A stretch of 51,195 nt of DNA from DATKUA01 sp965602675 (GCA_965602675.1 CBFCZO010000016.1:1-51195), one strand, 5' to 3'. Positions 17,379-26,126 are shown, counted from the stretch's first letter. Notes: generated by a model from the letters alone, not told the origin. Numbers and translations: made by a program.

Positions 17379-19409
17379 ATGTTCAAAAAATTGACACTAG
17401 GTGCCCGCATAGCCACTGGATTCGGCATCTTGATCGTCATCTTTATCTTTATCAGCATGCTGGCGATTTACAACATGGGTAGCGTGGGGGGGCAGTCGAC
17501 GGCTCTTGCTAATGAGTATATGCCTGAAGTCGAGATCTCGAATAATCTTGAGCGGCATTCGCTTCAGATGATGCTGGGGATGCGTGGGTACTCGATGACC
17601 GGTGAGGACACGTATCTCCTGGAAGGGAACGAGAATCTCGTTGCCGTAAAAAAGGACTTGGACAGGGCGCAGAAACTAGTCGATACCGCACCTCAACTGG
17701 CTACTTTGAAAAAATCCGTAAAAGAGGTTCGCACTGCCCTGACGCAGTATGAGGATTTGTCCCGAGAAGCGGTTGAGCAGGTGTCCAAGCTCAATGAGAT
17801 CAACCTCACACTCAACGATTCGGCCGAGATGTACATGAAGAATTGCGGCGATTTCTTGAAAGACCAGGTTGACTACATGAGGCGTATCGTGGCGCTGGGC
17901 GCCACTGAGGAAGAAATCGTTGACAGGCTTAACAAGATCAACATCATCCATGACATCATCAACCTCGGAAACGAGATAAACAGCTCGGCCTGGCGCGCGC
18001 AGGCGGAATTGTCCTCGGAAATAATGAGAGAAGGAGTCGCCAAGTTTGAAGAGGTGGTCCAGAAACTCATCGCCCTGCGCAGCATTACGCTGGAGGCGGA
18101 GTACCTCAAGCAGATTGTGGACACCAAGAAGGCCAGCGACTCGTACAAACAGGCGATGTTGGACTTCCTGATCGTTTGGGAAGAACAGAAGACACTCAAC
18201 TCGAATAGCGACCAACTCGGCCAGCTGGTCATCGGCAAAGCCCAAGATATCTCGAAGAACGGGGTTGCGGAGACCAGCAAGATCACCGGCGATGCTGCGT
18301 CCGCTTTATCCAGTGCAACGCTCATAACCTTCGCAGGCCTGTCGATCGCCTTCGTCTTGAGCGTACTCCTTGCATTCTTCATCACCAAAGGCATCACTAG
18401 GCCGCTTAACAAGGTTATCACAGGCTTGAATCAGGGCGCCGAGCAGGTGTCGCTGGCCTCGAACCAGGTGGCTGAAAGCAGCCAGCAGATGGCACAGGGC
18501 GCCAGTGAGCAGGCCAACTCGCTGCAGGAAATATCGAGCAGCCTTGAAGAGCTTGCCTCGATGACTAAGCAGAACGCGGACAACGCCAAGCAGGCCAATA
18601 ACATCGCGGTTGAGTCTAGGAACTCCGCCGAACACGGTGACGAGGCGATGTCGCGCATGAGTGATGCGATCAGCAGGATAAAAAACTCATCCGACGAGAC
18701 CGCAAAGATTGTGAAGACTATCGACGAGATAGCCTTCCAGACAAACCTTCTTGCGCTTAACGCAGCCGTGGAGGCAGCGAGGGCCGGGGAGGCCGGCAAG
18801 GGCTTCGCGGTCGTCGCCGAGGAGGTGCGCAACCTGGCACAACGAAGCGCCGAAGCGGCCAAGGACACCTCAGCCTTGATTCAGGAGTCGCAATCAAACG
18901 CCGACAACGGCGTTGCCGTCTCCGTGGAGGTTGCTCAAATCCTTAAAGATATGGTTGGCGGTTCGGAAAAGGTGGCGAGTCTGGTGGCGGAAGTCTCCGC
19001 TGCAAGTCACGAGCAAGCGCAGGGGATCGATCAGATCAACCTTGGGGTTACGGAGATGGATAAGCTGACCCACGCCAATGCAGCGAATGCCGAGGAGAGC
19101 GCCTCTGCAAGTGAGCAGCTGAGCTCACAGTCCGATGAGCTCAAGGATATGGTGTTTGTTCTCAGGAACATTATCGGCTTAAACGGATCCAGAAAAGTGG
19201 GTGATGGCAAGCCTGATCGGGCAAAGCTGGAAGCCGCCGCTGATGAAAACAGCAAGGCTGAGGGCGGACCTGTAGACGGAGAGCCCCCGAAGAAGATGTC
19301 GCAGCTCAAAAGCGCCAAAAAAGCGGGAAAGACGTCTAAGAAAGATTCCAAGGTTATCAAGCCTGACCAGGTGATACCGTTGCACGACGAGGAATTGAGG
19401 GAGTTTTAA
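17379..19409 (+). CDS. Methyl-accepting chemotaxis protein with long periplasmic helical sensor
   Basis: A 676-residue transmembrane chemoreceptor: short cytoplasmic N-terminus, TM1 (about residues 10-32), about 275 residues of periplasmic helices, TM2 (about 308-332), HAMP and signalling domain. The conserved hairpin tip is seen (EIAFQTNLLALNAAVEAARA). The sensor length fits a bimodular helical (HBM-like) or long 4HB domain. The C-terminus is a Lys-rich linker ending in IPLHDEELREF, like the tails used for CheR/CheB tethering. I use the ATG at 17379 because AGGAGG ends directly against the ATG at 17373. No che genes lie in the window. Confidence 0.93.
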   Translation: MFKKLTLGARIATGFGILIVIFIFISMLAIYNMGSVGGQSTALANEYMPEVEISNNLERHSLQMMLGMRGYSMTGEDTYLLEGNENLVAVKKDLDRAQKLVDTAPQLATLKKSVKEVRTALTQYEDLSREAVEQVSKLNEINLTLNDSAEMYMKNCGDFLKDQVDYMRRIVALGATEEEIVDRLNKINIIHDIINLGNEINSSAWRAQAELSSEIMREGVAKFEEVVQKLIALRSITLEAEYLKQIVDTKKASDSYKQAMLDFLIVWEEQKTLNSNSDQLGQLVIGKAQDISKNGVAETSKITGDAASALSSATLITFAGLSIAFVLSVLLAFFITKGITRPLNKVITGLNQGAEQVSLASNQVAESSQQMAQGASEQANSLQEISSSLEELASMTKQNADNAKQANNIAVESRNSAEHGDEAMSRMSDAISRIKNSSDETAKIVKTIDEIAFQTNLLALNAAVEAARAGEAGKGFAVVAEEVRNLAQRSAEAAKDTSALIQESQSNADNGVAVSVEVAQILKDMVGGSEKVASLVAEVSAASHEQAQGIDQINLGVTEMDKLTHANAANAEESASASEQLSSQSDELKDMVFVLRNIIGLNGSRKVGDGKPDRAKLEAAADENSKAEGGPVDGEPPKKMSQLKSAKKAGKTSKKDSKVIKPDQVIPLHDEELREF

Positions 19410-19681
19410 GCTTTAAACCGATAGTAGTCCGGCTGAATGACAAGAGGTGCGGCACCCCGCATCCGCCATCCTCCTTAGCCCCACCATTGTCATTCAGCTC
19501 TTTTTATACGGCGCCCGGGGAGCCGTCGAGTTTGGCGAACACGCACTCTCCTTCCTCAAGCTCACCCACGCCTCACCATCACTTGCACTCGTGAGTGTTC
19601 CGGTTCCGCAGCCAGGCAACAGGTTTTTTTCAACTCCTGCATCCCGGATTTGTTCTTATGGTCATCAGCCGCCGCTGGCTC
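19410..19681. other. Non-coding gap before the encapsulin operon
   Basis: About 270 bp of GC-rich sequence without a family-like ORF. The one 86-codon frame here is Pro/Ser-rich and lacks a ribosome site. The encapsulin promoter follows at its right end. Confidence 0.5.
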
Positions 19682-19684
19682 TTG

Positions 19685-19713
19685 TTGCGGAGAAATCGTC
19701 TACCTAATATAAT
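19685..19713 (+). promoter_or_regulatory. Sigma-70-type promoter of the encapsulin operon
   Basis: TTGCGG at 19685-19690 and a perfect TATAAT at 19708-19713 are separated by 17 bp. GGGAG at 19726-19730 and the ATG at 19737 follow, which would leave a leader of only about 17 nt. Confidence 0.6.
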
Positions 19714-19736
19714 CGAAAAAAAACTGGGAGTGAGAA

Positions 19737-20087
19737 ATGTCGCAATATCATGAACCTGTAGAAGAGCTAAATGCAGACGACCGCAATTATGTCAGGGCCC
19801 TCAACAGCCTCAAGGAGGAGATCGAGGCGGTTAACTGGTACCACCAGCGCGTCGCCGCCTGCAAGGACGAGAGCCTCAAGGCGATCCTTGCCCACAATCG
19901 CGACGAGGAGATCGAGCACGCCGTGATGACGATCGAATGGTTGCGCAGGAACATGCCCGCCTGGGACGAGGAGTTGAGGACCTATTTGTTCACCGAAGGA
20001 GATATCACCGCCCTCGAGGAAGGCGAAGAGGGCGAGGGCTCCGGCGCAGGGGCCTCCGATCTCGGCGTCGGAAGCCTGAAGAAGTAA
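19737..20087 (+). CDS. Encapsulated ferritin (EncFtn) cargo protein
   Basis: A 116-residue encapsulated-ferritin-like protein that should oxidise and mineralise iron inside the encapsulin shell. The metal-site pattern of the Rhodospirillum rubrum protein (Glu31, Glu34, Trp38, Glu62, His65) appears here with a constant offset of four: Glu27, Glu30, Trp34, Glu58, His61. After a flexible Glu/Gly-rich linker (EEGEEGEGSGAGA) the C-terminus is DLGVGSLKK, a typical encapsulin cargo-loading peptide. It starts 24 bp after a good -10 box and lies 40 bp before the shell gene, so the two are cotranscribed. Confidence 0.93.
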   Translation: MSQYHEPVEELNADDRNYVRALNSLKEEIEAVNWYHQRVAACKDESLKAILAHNRDEEIEHAVMTIEWLRRNMPAWDEELRTYLFTEGDITALEEGEEGEGSGAGASDLGVGSLKK

Positions 20088-20127
20088 AACTTTACAGCTG
20101 GCATTAATATATCGGCAGGGAGAAACG

Positions 20128-20940
20128 ATGAGCATCTTAAGAAGGCATTTGGCACCGATATCCGAAGCTGCGTGGGAAGAAATCAACAACAACGCAAGAA
20201 CTTTCTTCTCGGCATTTCTCTCGGCGCGCAAGGTCGTGGACGTCGAGGGACCCAAGGGCTTGGACTTCGCAGCCGTCCCGCTCGGCCGGCTTGACGTGCC
20301 GAAGCAACAGAAAAAGGGCGTAGTGGAATTCGGCATCCACAAACTGCAGCCGCTCGTAGAGGCACGCATTGATTTCACTCTCAACATCTGGGAGCTCGAC
20401 AACGTCGTACGCGGTGCCGCGGACATCGATCTCGACGCGATGGAGGAGGCCGCGAGAAAGATCGCCCTGTTCGAGGAGAAGGCGGTTTTCCACGGCTTCG
20501 AAAAGGGCTGCATCACGGGCATCAAGCAGGCCAGCCCTCACGCCGCGCTGAAGCTCTCGGCCGACAGGGAAGCCGTCCTCGATACCATCTCGATGGGTAT
20601 TATCCAACTTGCGGAATCGGCGGTTGGAGGTCCCTACGCGCTCGTGGCCGGCCCCGAAATCTGGCGCTTCTTCTCCGGTTCAGGAAGGAGTTACCCGCTG
20701 CGAAAACAACTCGAGCACCTGCTCGAGGGGCCGATTGTGCTGAGCCCGTTCATCGACGAGGCGTTCCTAATCTCGATCCGCGGCGGCGACATGAGGCTCG
20801 TGCTCGGGCAGGATCTTTCCATCGGATACAACTCGCACGACAGCCAGACCGTGAGGCTGTATTTCACCGAATCTTTCACCTTCAAGATCGTCGATCCCGC
20901 CGTGGTGATTCCGATCGCCCCTGCAAAGAGGAAGAAGTAA
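20128..20940 (+). CDS. Encapsulin shell protein (family 1)
   Basis: A 270-residue HK97-fold shell protein. The N-terminus (ILRRHLAPISEAAWEEI) and the segment RKVVDVEGPKGLDFAAVPLG are typical of family 1 encapsulins, as is the C-terminal end around FTFKIVDPAVVIPI. The length fits a small T=1 capsid. With the upstream EncFtn gene it forms a two-gene iron-storage nanocompartment. GGGAG lies eight bases upstream of the ATG. A strong terminator 31 bp downstream closes the operon. Confidence 0.95.
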   Translation: MSILRRHLAPISEAAWEEINNNARTFFSAFLSARKVVDVEGPKGLDFAAVPLGRLDVPKQQKKGVVEFGIHKLQPLVEARIDFTLNIWELDNVVRGAADIDLDAMEEAARKIALFEEKAVFHGFEKGCITGIKQASPHAALKLSADREAVLDTISMGIIQLAESAVGGPYALVAGPEIWRFFSGSGRSYPLRKQLEHLLEGPIVLSPFIDEAFLISIRGGDMRLVLGQDLSIGYNSHDSQTVRLYFTESFTFKIVDPAVVIPIAPAKRKK

Positions 20941-20971
20941 TCCGGCAGAAACAATCTACAGACATGAAAAT

Positions 20972-21000
20972 GCGGGCCCGGGATATCGGGCCCGCTTGTC
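20972..21000 (+). terminator. Terminator of the encapsulin operon
   Basis: GCGGGCCCG (20972-20980), a 6-nt loop and CGGGCCCGC (20987-20995) are followed by TTGTC. The 9-bp perfect GC stem is strong, the T tract short. Confidence 0.7.
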
Positions 21001-21062
21001 ATAGGAAACATCACTCGCAGGGGAGGTGTTATCTCTCACTGCTCAGCTAAGGGCAGGTTGGC

Positions 21063-22280
21063 TCAGGCCGCTCCGGTCGCGATCTTCACATCGCTGTCGA
21101 TGAAGGCCCGTAGCACATCAGCCATCCGGTTGATGCCCTCGACGATTTGCTCTTCCTGCATGTTCGAGAAGTTCAGGCGTAACGTGTTCTCGTGCCCGCC
21201 GTTGGGAAAGAATGCTCCGCCGGGAACGAACGCGACCTTCCTTTCTATGCATTTTTCCAGCACATCCCGCGCGTTGACGTGTTCGGGGAGCTCCACCCAC
21301 AGGAACAGTCCGCCTTTGGGACGCGTGTAACGGACGCTTGGAGGGAATTCCCTATCCATGGTCTCCAGCATCACATCGCGTCGTCTTCGGTACAGCTCCC
21401 GGATGCCTGCGATGTCCACGTCAAGATCGTTGCAATCCATGTAGCCGCGCACCAGTAACTGCCCGACTGTCGAAGTGTGGAGATCGGCGCTCTGCTTGAG
21501 GAGTACGTACTGGTTCAACAGAGCAGCGTTAGCGGTCAGCCAGCCGATTCGCACACCGGGGCTAAGTATCTTGGAGAAGGTGCTCATGAAAACCACAAGG
21601 TTGTCGTTGTCCAGCGCTCTGAGCGGAGGTATGGGCTCGCCTTCGAAACAGAGTTCGCCGTAAGGGCTGTCCTCAACCACCGGGATTTCGAAGCGCGAAG
21701 CGACCTCAAGAAAAGCCCGGCGCCGCTCGAGCGACCAGGTTCGGCCCGATGGATTCTGGAAATCGGGGATGACGTAAATGAATTTCGCTTTATTGTTCTG
21801 GGTCAGGAGCTTTTCGAGTTCCGGGATAATTATCCCTTCATCGTCGGTGGACACCTCGACAAACCGTGGGGAGTAATTCTTGAAGGCACTGATTGCGGCC
21901 AGGTACGTCGGGCTCTCGCAAACGACCACGTCGCCCTCATCGAGGAACAGCTTCCCGGTCAGATCCAGCCCTTGCTGCGATCCGCTGAGGATAAGGATGT
22001 TTTCGGCAGACACCTCGATTCCACGCGTTGAGCGCATCCGTTCGGCGAGCAGCGCTCGTAGCCGGGGATCGCCCTCGGTCGTGGAGTATTGCAGGGCCTT
22101 GCGGCCCTCCCGTTCGAGCAAGTCCGTGGCGATGCCGGCCATCTGTTTGACCGGAAAAGTCTCCGGAGCGGGCAAGCCGCCGGCGAATGAGATTACATCG
22201 GGCTGCTGGCTGATCTTGAGCAGTTCTCTCACTTCCGATGCTTTGAGATTATTCATTCTCCGAGCCAATCTATGTTCCAT
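21063..22280 (-). CDS. PLP-dependent aminotransferase, 2-aminoadipate aminotransferase-like
   Basis: A 405-residue fold-type I aminotransferase. The N-terminal stretch (VISFAGGLPAPETFP), the GSQQGLDL motif, DFQNPSG and the PLP lysine in STFSKILSPGVRIGW match the LysN/2-aminoadipate and branched/aromatic aminotransferase group close to MocR proteins. It lies 47 bp after the MocR regulator gene on the same strand and is clearly its paralogue in the catalytic domain, so the pair is probably cotranscribed. Substrate cannot be told from sequence; the lysine/aminoadipate or aromatic amino acids are the usual ones. Confidence 0.9.
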   Translation of the reverse strand: MEHRLARRMNNLKASEVRELLKISQQPDVISFAGGLPAPETFPVKQMAGIATDLLEREGRKALQYSTTEGDPRLRALLAERMRSTRGIEVSAENILILSGSQQGLDLTGKLFLDEGDVVVCESPTYLAAISAFKNYSPRFVEVSTDDEGIIIPELEKLLTQNNKAKFIYVIPDFQNPSGRTWSLERRRAFLEVASRFEIPVVEDSPYGELCFEGEPIPPLRALDNDNLVVFMSTFSKILSPGVRIGWLTANAALLNQYVLLKQSADLHTSTVGQLLVRGYMDCNDLDVDIAGIRELYRRRRDVMLETMDREFPPSVRYTRPKGGLFLWVELPEHVNARDVLEKCIERKVAFVPGGAFFPNGGHENTLRLNFSNMQEEQIVEGINRMADVLRAFIDSDVKIATGAA

Positions 22281-22327
22281 TGTCTATTCCCTCACGATTT
22301 CTTCTGAGCAATATGATGTGCGCACGT

Positions 22328-23839
22328 TCAGACAATCGGCGGCGTTCCGACTTCCTCAACAACATGAGCCCTGGGTTGAGCGGACAGCCGCTTCACAATC
22401 TGTATCAAACGCGCTATCCCTTCGCTGATTTGCTCCAGGTTTGGGTATGAAAAGTTCAGCCGTAAGTAGGTTTCGCCGGGTTCGTCCGCGAAGCACGACC
22501 ATCCCGGCAGGAACGAAACTCCCGCGTCGACCGCGCCGGAGAGAAGCTGCGAGCGGTCAACTCGATCCGACATCAGGCACCAGACGTAGAAGCCGCCCGA
22601 AGGCTTGCCCCACTCCATGCCGTGGCTGCGCCCGCTCGAGAGCGCCTGGAGCATGGTGTCGCGTTTGCTCGCGTATAGCTTTCTCACGTGCTCCAGGTGG
22701 GATTCGAACAAACCGCGATTTATAAAACGGTCAAGCACAAACTGGCCGATGCTGTTCGAGTGCAGGTCGATGGCCTGCTTAAGCAGGGTGAACTGGTTTA
22801 CCACGGGCTTCGGGGCCACCAGCCAGCCGATACGCAACCCCGGGAAGAGAACCTTGGAGAAAGTGCTCAGATAGATAACATAGCCATGCTTGTCCATCGC
22901 CTTCAGCGACGGGAGCGTTTCCCCCTCGTAGCGGAGCTCTGAATAAGTATCGTCCTCCAGCACGGGAACCCTGTATCGATAAGCCAGCTCCAGAAGATGG
23001 CGCCGTCGGTCGGAGCTGAGCACCGTCCCCGAAGGGTTCTGAAACGTCGGGAGTGTATAAATCAGCTTGGGCCGTTGGCGTTCCAGCAGGATCTCCAGGA
23101 TGTCGGTCCGCATGCCGTTCTCGTCGGTCGGCACCCCGATCAGCCGCGCGCGGGCGTTGCGGAAGACCTGAAGGGCACCGATGTATGACGGCTCTTCGAT
23201 AATCACTTTGTCGCCCGGCTCGAGGAACGCCCGGGCGGCGAGATCGAGTCCCTGCTGCGAGCCCGAGAGTATCAGCACTTCCGAGGGGTTGCAGACAATT
23301 CCCCTGGTTGCGAGCCAGCGGCTCAAGGTCTCCCGCAACGGCGTGTGCCCCTCCGTGGGGCAGTGCAACAGCAGGGGAGAACCGATCTCCTCGACGAGTT
23401 CGTCGGTTACCTCACGGAAGGCGTCCATCGGCAGGGCCGCCGGGCAGGGTAGTCCTATCGAGAGAGTGATAACGTCTTTACGCTCCGTCAACTCCAGGAG
23501 ATTGCGGATCAACGGGTCCTGGGCACCGGCTGGAAACTCGCGAAAAAGCTGGCGCCACGGCAGCGGATCAGCCGTGCCGACGACCTCTCCTTCCTTGCCG
23601 GATCGGGGCAGGACTATCGTTCCGCGGCCGACGTGCGCATCGACGAGCCCATCGGCTTTCAGCTCGCGGTAGGCGTTGAGAACGGTGCTTCGATTTACAC
23701 CAAGGGCCTCGGAGAGGCGCCTCTCGGGCGGAAGCATGAATCCCGGCGGCAGGGCGCCGGAGAATATCATCTCTTTGAGCTGACGCTCGATTTGCGCGTA
23801 AATCGGAACGTTGCTTTTGCGGTCGATAACGATGTCCAT
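22328..23839 (-). CDS. MocR-type GntR regulator with aminotransferase-like domain
   Basis: A 503-residue protein with an N-terminal GntR winged helix (IYAQIERQLKEMI, LPPERRLSEALGVNRST, residues about 10-80) fused to a fold-type I aminotransferase domain (about 120-490), including the PLP lysine in STFSKVLFPGLRIGW. MocR proteins sense PLP or amino-acid aldimines and often control PLP or amino-acid genes. The likely targets are its own operon with the downstream aminotransferase. Four copies of an 8-bp motif lie just upstream (23876-23958) and are the best candidate binding sites. Confidence 0.93.
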   Translation of the reverse strand: MDIVIDRKSNVPIYAQIERQLKEMIFSGALPPGFMLPPERRLSEALGVNRSTVLNAYRELKADGLVDAHVGRGTIVLPRSGKEGEVVGTADPLPWRQLFREFPAGAQDPLIRNLLELTERKDVITLSIGLPCPAALPMDAFREVTDELVEEIGSPLLLHCPTEGHTPLRETLSRWLATRGIVCNPSEVLILSGSQQGLDLAARAFLEPGDKVIIEEPSYIGALQVFRNARARLIGVPTDENGMRTDILEILLERQRPKLIYTLPTFQNPSGTVLSSDRRRHLLELAYRYRVPVLEDDTYSELRYEGETLPSLKAMDKHGYVIYLSTFSKVLFPGLRIGWLVAPKPVVNQFTLLKQAIDLHSNSIGQFVLDRFINRGLFESHLEHVRKLYASKRDTMLQALSSGRSHGMEWGKPSGGFYVWCLMSDRVDRSQLLSGAVDAGVSFLPGWSCFADEPGETYLRLNFSYPNLEQISEGIARLIQIVKRLSAQPRAHVVEEVGTPPIV

Positions 23840-23875
23840 TGCAAGCCCCCACTACCAATGTGGCCTAATGGATCG

Positions 23876-23958
23876 ATCCAATACAAGCATAATCCAATAA
23901 TACTAGCTGTCAAGATCCAATAAATCGCAGCGCAAAGGGACCAATTTGGATATTGGAT
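23876..23958 (-). promoter_or_regulatory. Operator-like cluster of four ATCCAATA motifs upstream of the MocR gene
   Basis: ATCCAATA occurs exactly at 23876-23883, 23892-23899 and 23915-23922 and in inverted form (TATTGGAT) at 23951-23958, starting 37 bp from the MocR start codon. Directly repeated half-sites are the usual binding pattern of MocR dimers. Confidence 0.65.
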
Positions 23959-24209
23959 GATAAAAGCACAGCTCAGCTGGGCTGTAGCCCTGATTACAGA
24001 GAATCCTTTACGCAGCGATGAAACTATGTGTAGAATATTTTACCTCGTGAGCGCGAGGATAAATGTGAAGGGTCGCAACGGGTCAAAACGCAAGCCGTAT
24101 CGTATTCCGGCGCCCGAGATCTGTGCGAAAGGGGGTGAAAGTAAAATAGCAAATTAAGGTGTGTTACGGGCGGACCAACTGGGTAGGATCAATAATTCCA
24201 CTCGGCAAT
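23959..24209. other. Non-coding gap between MocR and BlaI genes
   Basis: A 66-codon frame from 23957 has no ribosome site and no recognisable composition. The right half carries AAAATAGC (24143-24150), repeated again in the blaI promoter. Nothing else seen. Confidence 0.5.
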
Positions 24210-24281
24210 AAAATAGCGTTTTGTTGTTGACATATTGCAGGGCAAGCGCTAAATTATTATCGTAACGCTAACAAAATAGCG
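24210..24281 (+). promoter_or_regulatory. blaI-like promoter and candidate self-operator
   Basis: TTGACA at 24227-24232 and TAAATT at 24250-24255 are 17 bp apart. AAAATAGCG flanks them as direct copies at 24210-24218 and 24273-24281. The second lies inside a perfect inverted repeat CGCTA-N6-TAGCG (24266-24281), placed between the -10 box and the start codon, where a repressor would block transcription. Confidence 0.55.
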
Positions 24282-24306
24282 CGTGGTAATGTATGCGAGG
24301 ATTGAT

Positions 24307-24705
24307 ATGGACGACAGTGAAACACTTCTGGAGCAAGGATTAAGTAGAAGAGAACGGCAAATCATGACCGTTGTCTACCGTATGGGGAAGGCGGGCGTCG
24401 CGGAGATCACCGAAAACATCCCTGATCCTCCGACTTCAGGCGCTGTCAGGAGAATGCTCAACATTCTCGAAAACAAAGGAATACTCAGGGGAGAGCACGC
24501 CGGTGCTCGCAGGGTTTACTACCCTACGGTAAAACGGGAGAAAGCGAGCACATCCGCGCTCGATCATGTGGTTCAGACTTATTTCAAGGGCTCCATCAGT
24601 GGCGCTGTTGTGGCGTTACTGGAGACCTCCAGCGCTAATCTATCTGAAGACGAGCTCGAGATGCTCTCCTATCTGATCGAAGAGACGAAGAAGGAGAATC
24701 GCTGA
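24307..24705 (+). CDS. BlaI/MecI/CopY family repressor
   Basis: From the ATG at 24307 (GAGG six bases upstream) the protein is 132 residues; GTG 24283 and ATG 24289 are less well placed. The winged helix is clear (LSRRERQIMTVVYRMGKAGV, then SGAVRRMLNILENKGIL and a wing), and the C-terminal dimerisation helices include LSEDELEMLSYLIEETKKE. Such repressors are usually inactivated by an adjacent M56 membrane metallopeptidase sensor. Here the stop overlaps a start-like ATG by one base (TGATG), but the following frame breaks up at once, so the sensor seems to be lost. Confidence 0.9.
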   Translation: MDDSETLLEQGLSRRERQIMTVVYRMGKAGVAEITENIPDPPTSGAVRRMLNILENKGILRGEHAGARRVYYPTVKREKASTSALDHVVQTYFKGSISGAVVALLETSSANLSEDELEMLSYLIEETKKENR

Positions 24706-25020
24706 TGCTCGAAGCCGCCTTTCTTCGAGCGCTAGAAAGCGACGGAAGGGCTCGAACCAACGGTCGAGCCTTATCGGGGATGCATTGTTGGAACCACCAG
24801 TGCGCCGTCTCTCGGGAGAGTGGAGGTTGGAGTGAGAGAAGGGAAGCTGGCACTACTAGGGAATCCGCCGGCCGAGTTGACGCAGGTCGCCCCGCATCAA
24901 TTCCGGGGGATGACGCCGGTTGGGCTGACCACGATCGAGTTTGTTCGCGATGACAAGGGCAAGGTGATCAAGCTGATCGCCCACACACCTAAAAGAGATT
25001 TCGAGTTCGAGCGTAAGTAG
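24705..25020 (+). pseudogene. Remnant of blaR/serine-hydrolase genes
   Basis: An ATG overlapping the blaI stop opens a short frame (MLEAAFLRALES) that resembles an M56/BlaR1 start, then turns into low-complexity nonsense. From about 24835 another frame encodes the end of a different protein (VREGKLALLGNPPAEL to DFEFERK, stop at 25020). That end resembles the small beta domain (DUF3471-like) that closes many beta-lactamase-family serine hydrolases. The simplest reading is a deletion that fused the start of a sensor gene to the tail of a hydrolase gene. A homologous tail fragment is at 40179-40266. An intact small gene from 24820 is possible but has no ribosome site. Confidence 0.5.
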
Positions 25021-25436
25021 TCAATCCTCATTACACTTCAGGTGCATTAACGGGCTCATTCGGGCCGCGGTTTCGAGGGTGCCGCGGCCCCACCCACACT
25101 CCTGGCTGACAAATTAGGTACATACTACTAGGAGAATCCGGTTTGTTCTGAAGAAATGAGAATCATTCTCTATGGTTTTCGCCTCTCCCGGGTTTTATCT
25201 ATGTCTATGGAGTTTGAATAAAGCGAAACGGGATTTGTCCGCGTCCGTAATCCCGTTATTGCTCGGGTGCATGCGATTCATGAAGAACCGCAAGGAATTT
25301 CGGCAGTAAACAGGAAGGATAAAAATAATTGATTGTACCGCCCAAGCAGTAACAATCTCCATTGTTACACGCCGGCGGGAGGCACGGTAAAACTCTCGCC
25401 GGCACTTTTATACGCTGAAGCCGGCCTCATCAAAGC
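25021..25436. other. 416-bp gap with three hairpins
   Basis: No ORF. A perfect 9-bp stem (GGGCCGCGG 25062-25070 with CCGCGGCCC 25082-25090, 11-nt loop) lies after the remnant. Near the right end are a perfect 8-bp hairpin (GTAACAAT 25349-25356, ATTGTTAC 25361-25368) and an 11-bp stem with one mismatch (25371-25381 with 25393-25403) followed by ACTTTTA. Confidence 0.6.
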
Positions 25437-26126
25437 TCAGCTTCGCGCCTGCCAGAAGATTTCGTAGAGCGGCTTTATCTCATTGAATGCGAGAGCCGTC
25501 TCTTCGGCCAGCTCTTCAGAAAAGAAGGCATCGTCGAGTTTCTTGTCGCGGAAGACATAACAGCTGCGGTGCTGATACCAGTCGCCGAGCACGCCGGTTT
25601 TCGAGGGATCGATGATCCGCTTGTATTTGTCACCGCCGAGTTTGAAGCCGCCTGCTTCCATGAATTGCACGGCCTTTAGGAAGCGCTGTGGTTTCGAATC
25701 GATTATCGCCCTGAGGTTGTCCATCGTCCTGCGCGATGCCTGGTAGAAGCCCATGCCGTACCAGTAGCCCCTTGCTGAGAACTCCATGGCGAACGTCGGG
25801 TCCTGCTTCCAGTCCTTGCTGGTGTGCTTGAAGGCGATCCAGAGTGTCGTCCTGTAAGGGGATTTGTCTCTGGCGAACCTGGTATCGAGGTGTATACGCG
25901 AGATCGTCTTGTCGATCGATGGCCGGACGTCGAGATACGGATCGATGGCCACCATCGCCGGCGCGAGGCGCTCGACCAGGGCTTTCATCGGCCCGAGTAA
26001 GTGTTCCTCGTATTCGCTTCTGTGCGCCTCGAACCAGGATTTGTCGTTGTTACGTTCGAGTTTTTTCAGGAATGCTATGGTTTCTCGTGAAAATCCTTGA
26101 AACTCCGGTATTTTCTTTGCCTTCAC
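25437..26126 (-). CDS. DUF2461 (TIGR02453) family protein
   Basis: A 229-residue cytosolic protein with family marks: FLKKLERNNDKSWFEAHR near the N-terminus, KTISRIHLDTRFARDKSPY in the middle, and a GYWYGMGFYQASRR segment. The family is widespread and has no established biochemical role. The start is GTG at 26126, with TGGAG about 9 bases upstream. It follows the MarR gene on the same strand with a 65-bp gap and may belong to the same transcript. The 8-bp and 11-bp hairpins at 25349-25403 lie beyond its stop and could terminate it. Confidence 0.88.
   Translation of the reverse strand: MKAKKIPEFQGFSRETIAFLKKLERNNDKSWFEAHRSEYEEHLLGPMKALVERLAPAMVAIDPYLDVRPSIDKTISRIHLDTRFARDKSPYRTTLWIAFKHTSKDWKQDPTFAMEFSARGYWYGMGFYQASRRTMDNLRAIIDSKPQRFLKAVQFMEAGGFKLGGDKYKRIIDPSKTGVLGDWYQHRSCYVFRDKKLDDAFFSEELAEETALAFNEIKPLYEIFWQARS

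Noticed and set aside
19447..19707. 86-codon frame between the chemoreceptor and encapsulin genes
   Set aside because: No ribosome site, Pro/Ser/Ala-rich translation, and it runs into the encapsulin promoter.
23957..24157. 66-codon frame between the MocR and BlaI genes
   Set aside because: It starts inside the operator-like cluster, lacks a ribosome site and has no recognisable sequence.
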